Origin: Gemmatimonadota bacterium
GTDB lineage: Bacteria; Gemmatimonadota; Gemmatimonadetes; Gemmatimonadales; GWC2-71-9
Length of the DNA: 64,000 bases
Assembly: GCA_016713435.1 (NCBI GenBank)
Contig: JADJPD010000005.1
Coordinates: 174,001 to 238,000 of the forward strand
Direction of reading: 5' to 3'
Shown here: one piece after another, positions 36,354 through 45,937 of the stretch
Layout of the letters: every line of letters begins with the position of its first letter
Numbering within the stretch: the stretch's first letter is position 1
Notes under the pieces: model-generated
Databases searched by the model: none
Told to the model about the DNA's origin: nothing
The model's input: only the letters and a program-made list of their open reading frames with translations
Made by a program: the position numbers and the translations under genes

Positions 36354-38321
36354 TCAGAAGCCGACGCGCGCCCCCGCCTGCACCAGCCGCCCGCGGCCCG
36401 GGAAGCCGACCACCGTGCTGTAGTCGGCGTCGAGCAGGTTCTCGCCCCGCAGGAGCGCGGAGACGGCCGGGGCACCCGCCCGGGGGTGGACCAGCTCCAC
36501 GGTGAGGTCCGCCTCGAGGAGCGTATAGGCGTCGAGTGTGGTGCGGACGGAGGGGAACGGGCGGAAGTCCACGTCGTCCCGGGCGCCCGTGTACTGCACC
36601 CCCACCCCGAGCGTCGCGCGACCCGCGATCCGGGTGCGACCGTCGAGCCGCAGGGCGTGGGCCGGGCGGCGCAGCAGCGACCGCCCTTCCACGAAGGTGG
36701 CACCGGCACCGGTGCTCAGCCCCGCATCGTCCACGCGGGGGCGGAGCCAGGTGTAGCTGGCGGAGACCGTCGTCCCCGGCGCGGGGCGGAGCGCGGCCTC
36801 GAGCTCGAGACCGCGGCTCGACGCTCGCGCCACGTTGCGGTAATTGGGGGTGCCCGGGGAGGCCGCGGCGTCGTACTGGATCAGGTCGCGGAAGCGCTGC
36901 TGGAACACCGTGGCCGCCAGCGTCAGCTCCCCGGCGAGCAGCCCCTGTTCGAGCCCCGCCTCCCAGCCCAGGCTCCGCTCGGGATCGAGCGCCGGGTTCC
37001 CCACCTCGAACGCCGAGGTGGCGTAGTTCTCCCGCAGGCTCGGCTCCTTGAAGCCGGTCCCCACGGAGGCACGGACCCGCGTGGCGCCGGCCAGGCGGTA
37101 AATGGCGCCGGCCCGCCCCGTGACGTGGGTGCCGAAGGTCTCGTTGTCGTCCAGGCGGGCGCCGAGGTTGAGCAGGAGGCGCGGCGTCGCGTCGAGCAGC
37201 GCCTGGCCGTACACCCCCACGTTGTGGCGGGAGGCCGCGAAGCCCTGGGCGTCGCTGGTGCGCCCGAAGCCGAAGTCGCTCTCGGAGCGGGTCTCCTCGC
37301 GGAGGGACTGGAACTCGGCCGTGGCACCGAGGGTGATGCGCGCGGCGGCCCCCGGCGTGAAGCTGGCCCGCACGTCGGCCGACTGCCGCTTCATCCGCGC
37401 CTGGCTGGCGGAGCTGAAGAAGCCGACGGTGTCGGCGGCGCTGTCGGGGTCGTCCTCGGAGCCGTCGTTCTGGGTGTGGGAGGCCAGGAAGGCCCGGACC
37501 TCGAGGCGATCGCTCACCCGCCGGCCCAGGTCGAGGCCCACTGTGGTGGCGTCCTGGAGGGTGAAGCTGTTGCGGTCCACCGGGGCGCCGGTGAAGTCGG
37601 TCGGGAACTCGGCGGTGAGGTCGCCGGTGCGGGCACTCAGCGTCAGGTCGGTGCGCTCGTCGGGGCGGAGCGTGAGGGCGCCGCTCGCCGTGGTGTTCCG
37701 GTAGTCGTTGTTGAAGGCGTAGATGCCGCTCGAGGCAAAGCGCGAGAGGCCGGCTGAGTAGCTCATGGACTCGGTGCCACCATAGACGGCGCCCTCGGCG
37801 TTCCACGTGCCGAAGGTGCCCGCGCGATAGCTGGCCTCGCCCTGGAAGCGGCCGGCGCCCCTGCGGGTGAAGATCTGCACCACGCCCGACACGGCGTCCG
37901 AGCCGTAGACCACCGAGCCGGGGCCACGCGTGACCTCGATGCGCTCGATGTTCTCGGTGGTGAGGTTGGCGAAGTCGAAGGAGCCGCCGGGCTGGTTCAC
38001 GGGCACGCCGTCCACCAGCACCTTCACGTAGTCGCTCTCGCCGCCGCGGAGGAAGAGCGAGGTCTGGCTGCCGAAGGAGCCGGTGGGGACGAGCGCGGCG
38101 CCGGGGACCTCGCGCAGCGCATCGGCCACGGACAGGATGCCGCGCTCGCGGAGGGTGGCCCCGCTGATGACGGTGGTGGGATTCACCACCCGGTCGGCCG
38201 GCAGCGGGGTGCGATCGGCGGTGACCACGAGGTCCTCGAGCTCCACGGTGTCGCGCACGTCCTGGGCGCGGGCCGCGATGGGGAGGGCCGCCAGGAGCAG
38301 GGTGCACGCGGTGGCGCGCAT
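36354..38321 (-). CDS. btuB: TonB-dependent outer-membrane receptor, BtuB-like (vitamin B12)
   Basis: The 655-residue protein has a signal peptide (ACTLLLAALPIAARAQ), a TonB-box-like DTVELEDLVVTADR, a plug domain (ISGATLRERGILSVADALRE; LFLRGGESDYVKVLVDGVPV; TENIERIEVTRGPGSVVYGS) and a barrel ending in the aromatic ARVGF. The assignment to cobalamin comes from the plug resemblance to BtuB and its position between btuFCD and a cobalamin riboswitch. A related metal chelate cannot be fully excluded. ATG 38321 gives the signal peptide. Confidence 0.88.
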   Translation of the reverse strand: MRATACTLLLAALPIAARAQDVRDTVELEDLVVTADRTPLPADRVVNPTTVISGATLRERGILSVADALREVPGAALVPTGSFGSQTSLFLRGGESDYVKVLVDGVPVNQPGGSFDFANLTTENIERIEVTRGPGSVVYGSDAVSGVVQIFTRRGAGRFQGEASYRAGTFGTWNAEGAVYGGTESMSYSAGLSRFASSGIYAFNNDYRNTTASGALTLRPDERTDLTLSARTGDLTAEFPTDFTGAPVDRNSFTLQDATTVGLDLGRRVSDRLEVRAFLASHTQNDGSEDDPDSAADTVGFFSSASQARMKRQSADVRASFTPGAAARITLGATAEFQSLREETRSESDFGFGRTSDAQGFAASRHNVGVYGQALLDATPRLLLNLGARLDDNETFGTHVTGRAGAIYRLAGATRVRASVGTGFKEPSLRENYATSAFEVGNPALDPERSLGWEAGLEQGLLAGELTLAATVFQQRFRDLIQYDAAASPGTPNYRNVARASSRGLELEAALRPAPGTTVSASYTWLRPRVDDAGLSTGAGATFVEGRSLLRRPAHALRLDGRTRIAGRATLGVGVQYTGARDDVDFRPFPSVRTTLDAYTLLEADLTVELVHPRAGAPAVSALLRGENLLDADYSTVVGFPGRGRLVQAGARVGF

Positions 38322-38370
38322 TGGGAGGTGCAACCAGGTGCGGTGAGGCACGGCAACGACTTTCCCCCGG

Positions 38371-39153
38371 CTACTCGCCGGGCTTGAGTGGGACGACCTG
38401 GGGGGCGCCATCGCACCACTGGGTGATGGCCACCCGCCAGGCGAAGACCCGCGCCACCACCTCCGGCGTCAGCACGTCGGCGGGCCGGCCCTCCGCGGCG
38501 AGGCGTCCCTCGTCGAGGAGGACCAGCCGGTCCACGTAGCGGGCCGCCAGGTTCAGGTGGTGGGTGACGAGGAGCGTGGCGATGCCCCCCCCCGCCAGGC
38601 GGCGCACGAGCTCGAAGACTTCCATCTCGTGCCGCACGTCCAGCGCGGCGGTGGGCTCGTCGAGGATGAGCAGGCGGGGCTCCTGCGCCAGCGCGCGCGC
38701 CACGCGCACGCGCTGCCATTCCCCGCCGGACAGGGTGTCGGTGCGGCGGGCGGCCAGCCCGCCCACGTCGGCGCGCGCCATGGCGTCGTCCACCGCGGCG
38801 TGGTCCCGCGCGCTGAGCGCCGCCAGCGGGGCCAGGTGGGCGTAGCGGCCGAGCTGGACGGTCTCCCGCACGGTGAGGGGAAACACCGTCTCCTCGCGCT
38901 GGCCCATGACGGCCACCTGGCGCGCCAGCTCGCGCGCCTGCCAGCTGGCGATCGGGCGGCCGAGCAGGTCGACACTGCCGCCGTCCAGGGCGAGGTTGCC
39001 GAGCAGGGCCCGGAGCAGCGTCGTCTTCCCGCTGCCGTTCGGGCCCACCACGCCGACCAGCTCGCCCGGGGCGAGCCCCAGGCTGACGCCCGCGAGCGCC
39101 GGCTCGGCGCGGCCGGGGTAGCGGACGGTGAGGTCAGTGGCCCGGAGGATCAT
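38371..39153 (-). CDS. btuD: Cobalamin/iron-chelate ABC transporter ATP-binding protein
   Basis: The 260-residue ATPase has Walker A GPNGSGKTTLLRALLG, Q-loop, signature LSGGEWQRV, Walker B RLLILDEPTAALD and H-switch TLLVTHH, the FecE/BtuD type. It overlaps the permease stop (ATGA). Substrate is inferred from the riboswitch and receptor in the same operon. Confidence 0.92.
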   Translation of the reverse strand: MILRATDLTVRYPGRAEPALAGVSLGLAPGELVGVVGPNGSGKTTLLRALLGNLALDGGSVDLLGRPIASWQARELARQVAVMGQREETVFPLTVRETVQLGRYAHLAPLAALSARDHAAVDDAMARADVGGLAARRTDTLSGGEWQRVRVARALAQEPRLLILDEPTAALDVRHEMEVFELVRRLAGGGIATLLVTHHLNLAARYVDRLVLLDEGRLAAEGRPADVLTPEVVARVFAWRVAITQWCDGAPQVVPLKPGE

Positions 39154-40124
39154 GCCAGCCCCCGGCGCAGCAGCAGCGCGAAGAGCGGCACGCCGACCAC
39201 CGCCGTGACGACCCCCACGGGGAGCTCGAGCGGCGGCGCCAGCCCGCGCGCGAGCGCGTCGGCCAGCACCAGGAAGATCCCGCCCACCAGGAACGCCGCC
39301 GGCAGCAACCCGGCGTGGAGCGGCCCCCACAGCCGCCGCACGGCGTGCGGCACCACGAGGCCCACGAAACCGATCATGCCGCAGACGGCCACGGCCGCGG
39401 CCGTGAGCAGGCCGGTGGCCACATAGGCCACCCGCTTCAGCCGCTCGGGATCGACGCCGAGATGCCGGGCCGGCTCGTCACCCAGGGCCAGGAGGTCGAA
39501 GGCGCGGGCATGCCACGCCAGCACCAGCAGGGCGGGCCCGGCGTAGGCCAGGTAGATGAACAGGGTGCGCCACGAGCTCATGCCGAGGCCGCCCAGCATC
39601 CACAGGAAGGCGTTCCGCAGCTCGGCCGCCTCGGAGATGACGAGCAGCGCGCTCACGAGCGCCCCCGAGAAGGCGCTCACCACCACGCCGGCCAGGATCA
39701 GGACGTGCGGGTCGAGCCGCCGCCCCTGCACCAGGCTCAGGCGATACACCAGCGTGAGCGCCGCCATCGCGCCCCCGAACGCCGCGAGGGGCACGGCCCA
39801 CGGCCCGCCGAGCCCGGTGGCGATGACCAGCACCGCGCCGAGCGCCGCGCCGCCGGTGAGGCCCAGGAGGTACGGATCACCGAGCGGATTGCGGATGAGG
39901 GCCTGGAGCACGGCGCCCGACACCGCCAGGCCGCCGCCCACCGTGAACCCGAGGAGTGCCCGCGGCAGCCGGAGCTGGCGGACGATCGCCGCCGACGGTC
40001 CGCTCCCGTCCACCAGCGCGCGCCACACCTCGGTGGGCGCGAGACGGAGCGCGCCGACCATCACCCCAAGGGTGACCGCCCCGACCGCCGCCGTGCCGAG
40101 CGCACCCCAGCGGGCGATCCTCAC
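39150..40124 (-). CDS. btuC: Cobalamin/iron-chelate ABC transporter permease (FecCD family)
   Basis: The 324-residue permease has about ten membrane helices with the family strings VRQLRLPRALLGFTVGGGLA, NPLGDPYLLGLTGGAALGA and GMIGFVGLVVPHAVRRLWG. GTG 40124 overlaps the btuF stop (GTGA); upstream in-frame extension in the ORF has no membrane or family features. It forms the membrane channel of the BtuCD-F importer. Confidence 0.93.
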   Translation of the reverse strand: MRIARWGALGTAAVGAVTLGVMVGALRLAPTEVWRALVDGSGPSAAIVRQLRLPRALLGFTVGGGLAVSGAVLQALIRNPLGDPYLLGLTGGAALGAVLVIATGLGGPWAVPLAAFGGAMAALTLVYRLSLVQGRRLDPHVLILAGVVVSAFSGALVSALLVISEAAELRNAFLWMLGGLGMSSWRTLFIYLAYAGPALLVLAWHARAFDLLALGDEPARHLGVDPERLKRVAYVATGLLTAAAVAVCGMIGFVGLVVPHAVRRLWGPLHAGLLPAAFLVGGIFLVLADALARGLAPPLELPVGVVTAVVGVPLFALLLRRGLA

Positions 40125-41017
40125 GGCCGGGCCTCCCGGAGTGCCTGACGGAGGTCCCGGATCACGCCCGGCGCGCGCGGGCTCGGCCGCCCGAAGGCCG
40201 GGGGGTTGAAGTGCACGAACCGGCGGCCGCGCACGGCGCCGACAACCTGCCACTCGGGCCGGCCGGCCACCGCCGGCTCGCTGTCGCCCACGAGGACAAG
40301 GGCCGGGTCTCGCGCGGCGATGGCCTCGATGCTCACGGTGGCGGAGGGGGCGGTGAGGTCGGCGAAGATGTTCCGGCCGCCGGCCGCCTCGAGGATCTCG
40401 CCCTGGAAGCTCCCGGCACCGATGGCGATGGGCGGCTGGTCCCAGGCCAGCAGCAGCACCCGCGGGCAGGCGAAGGAGTCGGCTCCGCAGCCAGCGGGCG
40501 CCTCGCGTGCCACCCCGGCCAGCTCGGCTTCAAAGGCGGTGGCGAGCGAGTCGCCGGCCGGGGCCACGCCGAGGAGCGGGGCGAGCAGGCGGGCCAGGCG
40601 GCTCACGTCGTGCAGCCGGTTGAAGTCGAGCTGCACCACCGCGATCCCCGCCGCGCGCAGGCGTTCCGCCGCTGCGCTGTTCTGGGCGGAGCGATAGAGC
40701 AGCACCAGGTCAGGCCGGGTGGCGAGGACGGCCTCGATGTTCGGCGGGATGCCGTCGCCGACGGAGGGCACGGCCCTGGCGGCGTCGGGGTAGTCGCACC
40801 AGCGGGTGCGGCCGACGAGATGTCCCCCCGCCCCGAGCGCGAAGACCAGCTCCGTGGTGGCCGGACTGAGCGACACGACGCGGGTGGCCGGGGCCGCGAG
40901 CCGCACCGTGTCGCCAGCGTCGTCGATGGCAACGAGGCGTGCGGGTGCGGCCTGCGGCGTGGCGCAGGCGCCGAGCAGCGCGCCGAGGAGGGCGAGAGGA
41001 AGGCGCAGGGCCTTCAA
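40121..41017 (-). CDS. btuF: Cobalamin ABC transporter substrate-binding lipoprotein
   Basis: The mature protein follows a lipoprotein signal (LPLALLGALLGAC) and has the type III binding-protein fold: VVSLSPATTELVFALGAGGH, GRTRWCDYP, the long backbone helix VVQLDFNRLHDVSRLARLLA, and WDQPPIAIGAGSFQGEILEA. The start is TTG 41017, the only start giving a short lipoprotein signal; there is no ATG or good Shine-Dalgarno. A cobalamin riboswitch lies about 95 bases upstream, which may explain a weak, hidden ribosome site. Confidence 0.9.
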   Translation of the reverse strand: MKALRLPLALLGALLGACATPQAAPARLVAIDDAGDTVRLAAPATRVVSLSPATTELVFALGAGGHLVGRTRWCDYPDAARAVPSVGDGIPPNIEAVLATRPDLVLLYRSAQNSAAAERLRAAGIAVVQLDFNRLHDVSRLARLLAPLLGVAPAGDSLATAFEAELAGVAREAPAGCGADSFACPRVLLLAWDQPPIAIGAGSFQGEILEAAGGRNIFADLTAPSATVSIEAIAARDPALVLVGDSEPAVAGRPEWQVVGAVRGRRFVHFNPPAFGRPSPRAPGVIRDLRQALREARP

Positions 41018-41112
41018 CGGAATCGCCCATCCCCGGGGCTGTGGAGATGGGCGGACAGAAGCCAGAATGGCTCGAGTCGCCACCGGTCCCTCCCCCGAGG
41101 GTGATCGTGGTG

Positions 41113-41260
41113 GCACGAGTCGAGAGGTCTCCTGGCTCCGGGCTCCTCCTGCGCGCCTTCCCGGTTGCCCAGTGGCGTGATGGCGGAGGTACAGCTGCCC
41201 GTTACAGTGGCGGGGCCGCGCCGGCTTTGCACCGGCTTCCGAGCGTCCCGACTCGCGTGC
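41113..41260 (-). promoter_or_regulatory. Cobalamin riboswitch upstream of the btu operon
   Basis: On the minus strand the core elements occur in order: GGTGCAAAGCCGGC, GCCACTGTAACGGGCAGC, a GCCACTGGG element, and the B12 box GAGCCAGGAGACCT near 41125-41139. The ends GCACGCGAGTCG and CGACTCGTGC pair to form P1. It sits in front of btuF and should shut off btuF-C-D-B and the propeller lipoprotein when cobalamin is plentiful. Confidence 0.93.
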
Positions 41261-41288
41261 AATCAGTTGTCGTACGTCGCGCAAGAAC

Positions 41289-42411
41289 CTAAGACACGGG
41301 CCCCTTCGCGGCAAGCTGCCCGGCCAGCTGGGCCTTGAGCGCCGCGCGCCGGGCCTGGTACTCGGCCCACTCCGCCGCCGGGGTCTCACCCTCGCGGCCG
41401 GCATACTTGCGATCGAGCCGCGCGAGCTGCTCCAGCACCGTGCCCTCCCGCCGGCGCACCCGGTGCCCCTGGCGCACTCGGCGCCCGTCGCAGCGTCCGG
41501 AGCAGCACGCCCACCAGCGCGAGTGCCACCGCGCCCACCAGCGCCGGGATCACCCAGCCGGTGGCACTCCCCCCAAGCGGGATGGCCACCACCTGCCCCG
41601 CGCGCACGGTGCCCACCCACTGCCGGAAGTTCCGGCCCTCGATGGCCTGCATGCCGCTGTCGCCGAGGACGCCGCCCGTCGGCTGCACGCGATCTTCCTC
41701 GAGCAGGAGGTTGAGCCCGACCGAATCGGCGAAGGCCAGCCGGACCGTGCCCGGGTTGGCCGGGAGGCCGTAGGTGAAGATCACCTGCTTGGTCCCGGGG
41801 GCCACCGGGGCAAAGAAGAGCACGCTGTCGTTCCGGAAGACGAGCGATTCCGGCGAGTAGTCCCCGCTCGACGCCTGGCCGCCCGCGGCGCCTTCGGGCA
41901 GCGGGGCCCCCCAGACGGCGTGGAGCGTGTCGTTGCTGATCCGGGTGAGGCCGCCCGGGTTCTCCAGCACCACGATCTCCAGGACCTGCCGGAGTCCCGC
42001 GTTGTCGGGCCGGCTCACTACGATGTGGCGGGAGACGGTGAGCAGCGTGCCGGTCGAGGTGGTGTCGGAGACGAGGAGCACGAGCCCGGTGTCTGCCCGG
42101 GCCGGCGTGGCCTTGATGGGGTCGGAGAAGTACTCGATGCCGGCGTAGTTGGTGCTGAAGAGATAGACCGCCGAGGTGTCCACCGCATAGCGGAACCGGA
42201 AGCGGCCTGCGCCGTCGGCCCGCACGCTGTCGAGGGGGCCCTGCGCCTGCTGGCCGATCCGGTGCAGCACCACCAGGGCGCCGGGGACGGCGGCGGTGTC
42301 GGTGGCGGCCGAGCGGAGCACGCTCCCGGCCGCGATCGCCGGTCGCTGCGCCTGCAGCGGGAGGGCGACGAGCAGGGCGAGGGCGGCCGCGCCGAGAAGG
42401 CCGCGGCTCAC
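41289..42411 (-). CDS. Secreted, membrane-anchored protein with carboxypeptidase-regulatory-like domain, frameshifted near its C-terminus
   Basis: From GTG 42411 (overlapping the BFN gene stop) the protein has a signal peptide (LGAAALALLVALPLQAQ), a prealbumin-like region (VPGALVVLHRIGQQAQGPLD; AGRFRFRYAVD), beta-rich sequence and a transmembrane helix (WVIPALVGAVALALVGVLL). Just after it the open frame turns to Gly/Ala/Pro repeats and stops at 41386. Another frame supplies a helical cytoplasmic tail (TVLEQLARLDRKYAG; AEYQARRAALKAQLAGQ) ending at 41289, of a kind seen at the end of similar proteins. One extra base near 41445-41490 would explain it. Function unknown. Confidence 0.65.
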
Positions 42412-42896
42412 GGCTGGAACTTGCCGAAGTCCTCGGGATCCATCTTCTCGAGGTGTTCGCGCAGCTTGTCGGCCTCGATCGAGGGGTCGGGCGCGGGGGG
42501 CTCGACGTCCCCGCCCTGCTCGAGGAGGTCGTCGTCGGTGAAGATGGGGGCGTGCACGCGGAGGGCGAGGGCGATGCTGTCGGAGGGCCGGGCGTCGAGC
42601 TGGAACAGGTGGTCCTCACGCGCCAGCCAGAGCTCGGCGAAATAGGTCTTGTCCTTCAGGCCGCTGATCAGGATCCGCCGCACCGTGGCGCCGAGCCCGG
42701 TGATGACCGACTTGAGCAAGTCGTGCGTCATCGGGCGCGGCGCCTTGATCCCCTGCAGCTCCATGGCGATGGCGCTGGCTTCCGCGGGACCAATCCAGAT
42801 CGGGAGCAACCGCGTGCCCTCCTTCTCGCGGAGGATCACCACCGGGGTGTTGGTGGTGCGGTCGAGCCCGAGCTGGGCGACGGTGACCTCGATCAT
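42408..42896 (-). CDS. Bifunctional nuclease (BFN/DUF151) family protein
   Basis: The 162-residue protein has the DUF151 core: VVILREKEGTRLLPIWIGPA, EASAIAMELQGI, RPMTHDLLKSVITGLGA and ARPSDSIALALRVHAPIF. Plant and bacterial members have been reported to have DNase/RNase activity; others are described simply as BFN proteins. A Pro/Glu-rich tail follows. ATG 42896 overlaps the metK stop. Confidence 0.9.
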   Translation of the reverse strand: MIEVTVAQLGLDRTTNTPVVILREKEGTRLLPIWIGPAEASAIAMELQGIKAPRPMTHDLLKSVITGLGATVRRILISGLKDKTYFAELWLAREDHLFQLDARPSDSIALALRVHAPIFTDDDLLEQGGDVEPPAPDPSIEADKLREHLEKMDPEDFGKFQP

Positions 42897-44089
42897 CCCA
42901 CCGCGGCGAGCAGGGCGTCCACCCGGTCGCTGACTTCCCAGGGGAAGAACTGCAGGCCGCCCTTCTTGTACGGCTTGCGGCCGAAGTGGCCGTAGGCCGC
43001 GGTGGGCGAGTAGATGGGCTTCCGCAGGTCGAGGGCCTTGATGATGCCGCCCGGGGTGAGGTCGAACACCTCGCGCACCGCCGCCTCGAGCACGGCGTTC
43101 GGCACCTTGCCGGTGCCGAAGGCATCCACCATGACCGACACCGGCTCGCGGACGCCGATGGCGTAGGCCACCTGCACCTCGCAACGGCGCGCCAGCTTGG
43201 CGTCCACGATGTTCTTGGCCACCCAGCGCATGGCGTACGCGGCGGAGCGGTCCACCTTCGAGGGATCCTTGCCGCTGAACGCGCCGCCGCCGTGGCGGGC
43301 CATGCCGCCGTAGGTGTCCACGATGATCTTCCGGCCGGTGAGGCCGGCATCGCCGTGCGGGCCGCCGATGACGAAGCGGCCGGTGGGGTTGATGTGGAAC
43401 TTGGTCTTCCCCGTGTCGAGCCCGGTGGTGGCGAGCACCGGCTTGATCACTTCCTCGATGACGCCCTCGCGGATGGTGCGCTGCGAGAGCTCCCGCCCGT
43501 TCCACTCGGCGGCGTGCTGGGTGGAGACCACCACGGTGCGGATGCCCACCGGCCGGTCGCCCTCGTACTCGACGGACACCTGGCTCTTGCCGTCCGGCCG
43601 GAGCCAGGCCAGCTGGGTGGTGCCCTTCTCGCCCCGGCGGACGGCGGCGAGCCGTTCCGCGAGGCGGTGGGCGAGCTGGATCGGGAGCGGCATGCGCTCC
43701 TTGGTCTCGTCGCTGGCGTACCCGAACATCATGCCCTGGTCCCCGGCCCCGCCCGTGTCCACGCCCTGCGCAATGTCGGGCGACTGGTTGTCGATGGCCG
43801 CGAGCACGGCGCAGGTGGTGCCGTCGATGCCGTAATTCGCGTCCACGTAGCCGATCTTGCGGATGGTCTCGCGCACGATCTGCGGGAAGTGGACGTACGT
43901 GGACGTGGTGATCTCACCGGCGATGATCGCCATGCCGGTGGTCACGAGGGTCTCGCAGGCCACCCGGCCCCGCTCGTCGTTCGCGAGGATCGCGTCGAGC
44001 ACCGCGTCGGAAATCTGGTCGGCAACCTTGTCCGGATGTCCTTCGGTGACGGACTCGGAGGTGAAGACGTGACGGGAGGTCTTGGCCAT
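42893..44089 (-). CDS. metK: S-adenosylmethionine synthetase
   Basis: The 398-residue enzyme (FTSESVTEGHPDKVADQISD; GAGDQGMMFGYA; GGGAFSGKDPSKVDRSAAYA) makes SAM from methionine and ATP. It follows ptsI by 84 bases on the same strand. The gap has no SAM riboswitch motif. Confidence 0.97.
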   Translation of the reverse strand: MAKTSRHVFTSESVTEGHPDKVADQISDAVLDAILANDERGRVACETLVTTGMAIIAGEITTSTYVHFPQIVRETIRKIGYVDANYGIDGTTCAVLAAIDNQSPDIAQGVDTGGAGDQGMMFGYASDETKERMPLPIQLAHRLAERLAAVRRGEKGTTQLAWLRPDGKSQVSVEYEGDRPVGIRTVVVSTQHAAEWNGRELSQRTIREGVIEEVIKPVLATTGLDTGKTKFHINPTGRFVIGGPHGDAGLTGRKIIVDTYGGMARHGGGAFSGKDPSKVDRSAAYAMRWVAKNIVDAKLARRCEVQVAYAIGVREPVSVMVDAFGTGKVPNAVLEAAVREVFDLTPGGIIKALDLRKPIYSPTAAYGHFGRKPYKKGGLQFFPWEVSDRVDALLAAVG

Positions 44090-44173
44090 GGAGGGGTCGG
44101 TGTGTGGGAAGGCGCACCAGCGTGGCGCGCGATGCGGGCAAGCTAGCGCCCCCCGAGGGGCGCGGCAACGGGA

Positions 44174-45937
44174 TCACGGCAGGATGCGGGAGTCGAAATA
44201 GGGCGTCACCGCCGTGCGGAGCGCCTCGGTCACCCCGTCCGGGCGATCGGCGGCGAGCGCCACCTCGGCGGCCGCGGCCGCCGCCGCCACCGGGACGCTG
44301 CGGATGATCCACTTCACCAGCGGCAGCGCCGGCGGGGCCACGCTGAGGGTGCGGTAGCCGAGCCCCATCAGGAGCACCACCGAGAGGGGGTCGGACGCCA
44401 TCTCGCCGCAGACGCTGACGCCGATCCCGGCGCGCGACCCGGCATCGACGATGGTCTTGAGCTGCCGCAGGATCGCCGGGTGATGGGGGCTGAAGCGCTC
44501 CGCGAGGCGCGCGTTGCCCCGGTCCACCGCCAGGGTGTACTGGACGAGGTCGTTGGTGCCCACGCTGAAGAACGCCGCGTGCCGCGCAAATTCGTCGGCC
44601 AGGATGGCGGCGGCCGGCGTCTCGATCATCACGCCCACCGGCACCGAGGCCGCGGCGTGGATCCCCGCGCGCGCCAGGTTGAGCGCCTCCTCGAGCAGCA
44701 TCTCCTTGGCCTCGAGCACCTCCTCGATGCGCGTCACCAGCGGCAGCATCAGCTCCAGGCGGCGATCCACCGCCGCGCGGAGCACGGCGCGCAGCTGGGG
44801 CCGGAAGATCTCGGGATGGTCGAGGCAGACGCGGATGGAGCGCCAGCCGAGGAAGGGGTTGGGCTCCGGCGGGGCGCGGAAGGCGGCCGGGAACTTGTCG
44901 CCGCCCAGGTCGAAGCTCCGCACCACCACGGGATAGCCCGGGAAGGCGTCGCTGACGCGGCGGAAGTAGTCGGCCTGCTCGTCCTCGGTGGGGAGCGCGG
45001 CGCGGCCGGTCACCAGGAACTCGGTGCGCAGGAGGCCCACGCCGTGGGCGTCGTTGCGCGCCGCGCTGGAGATCTCGTCCGGCAGGTCCACGTTGCCCAT
45101 GAGCTGGAAGCTCACCCCGTCCGGCGTGATCGCGGCCTGGGTGACGGCCGCCTCGAGCTCGAACTCGAGCTTCTGCCGCCGCGACAGCTGCGCCCGGGCC
45201 CGGTCGATCTCCGCCCGGCTGGGATCGAGCAGCACCATGCCGCTCTGCCCGTCGAGGAGGATGGTGGTGCCGGTCCGGATCTCCTCCAGGGCCCCCGGCA
45301 GGCCCATCACCGCAGGGATGCCGAGCGAATGCGCCAGGATCGCCGCATGCGAGGTCCGGGTGCCCTCCTCGCTGACGAGGCCCACCACGTGGTCGCGATC
45401 GAGCTGCACCGTGAGTCCGGGCGAGAGTTCGCGGGCCACCACGATGACCTGGTCCTCCGAGGGCAGCGCCCACTGCTCTTCCTCGGCGCGGCCGAGGAGC
45501 CGGGTGAGCATCCGGTTGTGGATGGCGGAGAGGTCGGCCAGCCGGTCGCGCAGGATGGCGTTGCCGGAGCTCATCCAGATGTTGCGGATCTCGAGCGCCT
45601 TGAACTCGTAGGCGGTCTCGGCGCTCAGGTGGTTCTGGCGGATCAGCTGCTCGACCCCGCGCAGGAAGTCCCCGTCCTGCACCATCATGATCTGGGCGTC
45701 GAAGATGTGCGACTCCTCGCGCCCGGCGCGCTCGCGCGCCCGGTCCCGCAGGGTGCCGAGCGTCTCCACCACGCTCGCCACCGCGAGGTTGAGGCGGTCC
45801 ACCTCGGCGTCCACCTCGTCGAGGGGGATGGCGCGGTTGGGCACGTCCGGCACGTCGAGCCGGACGATGACCGCCGGCCCGAACGCCACGCCGGGGGACA
45901 CCCCGATGCCGTGGAGCTTCCGCATCGGGCCGCTCAT
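44174..45937 (-). CDS. ptsI: PTS enzyme I (phosphoenolpyruvate-protein phosphotransferase)
   Basis: The 587-residue EI has the N-terminal His domain with active-site GTRTSHAAILAHSLGIPAV near residue 190, and the PEP-binding TIM barrel (GVGLLRTEFLV; FDLGGDKFPA; VSVCGEMASD). It phosphorylates HPr from PEP. It overlaps ptsH (ATGA). The C-terminus extends about 40 residues past the barrel with an Ala-rich helix, longer than usual. Confidence 0.96.
   Translation of the reverse strand: MSGPMRKLHGIGVSPGVAFGPAVIVRLDVPDVPNRAIPLDEVDAEVDRLNLAVASVVETLGTLRDRARERAGREESHIFDAQIMMVQDGDFLRGVEQLIRQNHLSAETAYEFKALEIRNIWMSSGNAILRDRLADLSAIHNRMLTRLLGRAEEEQWALPSEDQVIVVARELSPGLTVQLDRDHVVGLVSEEGTRTSHAAILAHSLGIPAVMGLPGALEEIRTGTTILLDGQSGMVLLDPSRAEIDRARAQLSRRQKLEFELEAAVTQAAITPDGVSFQLMGNVDLPDEISSAARNDAHGVGLLRTEFLVTGRAALPTEDEQADYFRRVSDAFPGYPVVVRSFDLGGDKFPAAFRAPPEPNPFLGWRSIRVCLDHPEIFRPQLRAVLRAAVDRRLELMLPLVTRIEEVLEAKEMLLEEALNLARAGIHAAASVPVGVMIETPAAAILADEFARHAAFFSVGTNDLVQYTLAVDRGNARLAERFSPHHPAILRQLKTIVDAGSRAGIGVSVCGEMASDPLSVVLLMGLGYRTLSVAPPALPLVKWIIRSVPVAAAAAAAEVALAADRPDGVTEALRTAVTPYFDSRILP

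Noticed and set aside
44090..44173. SAM riboswitch before metK
   Set aside because: The 84-base gap is too short and lacks a SAM aptamer core.
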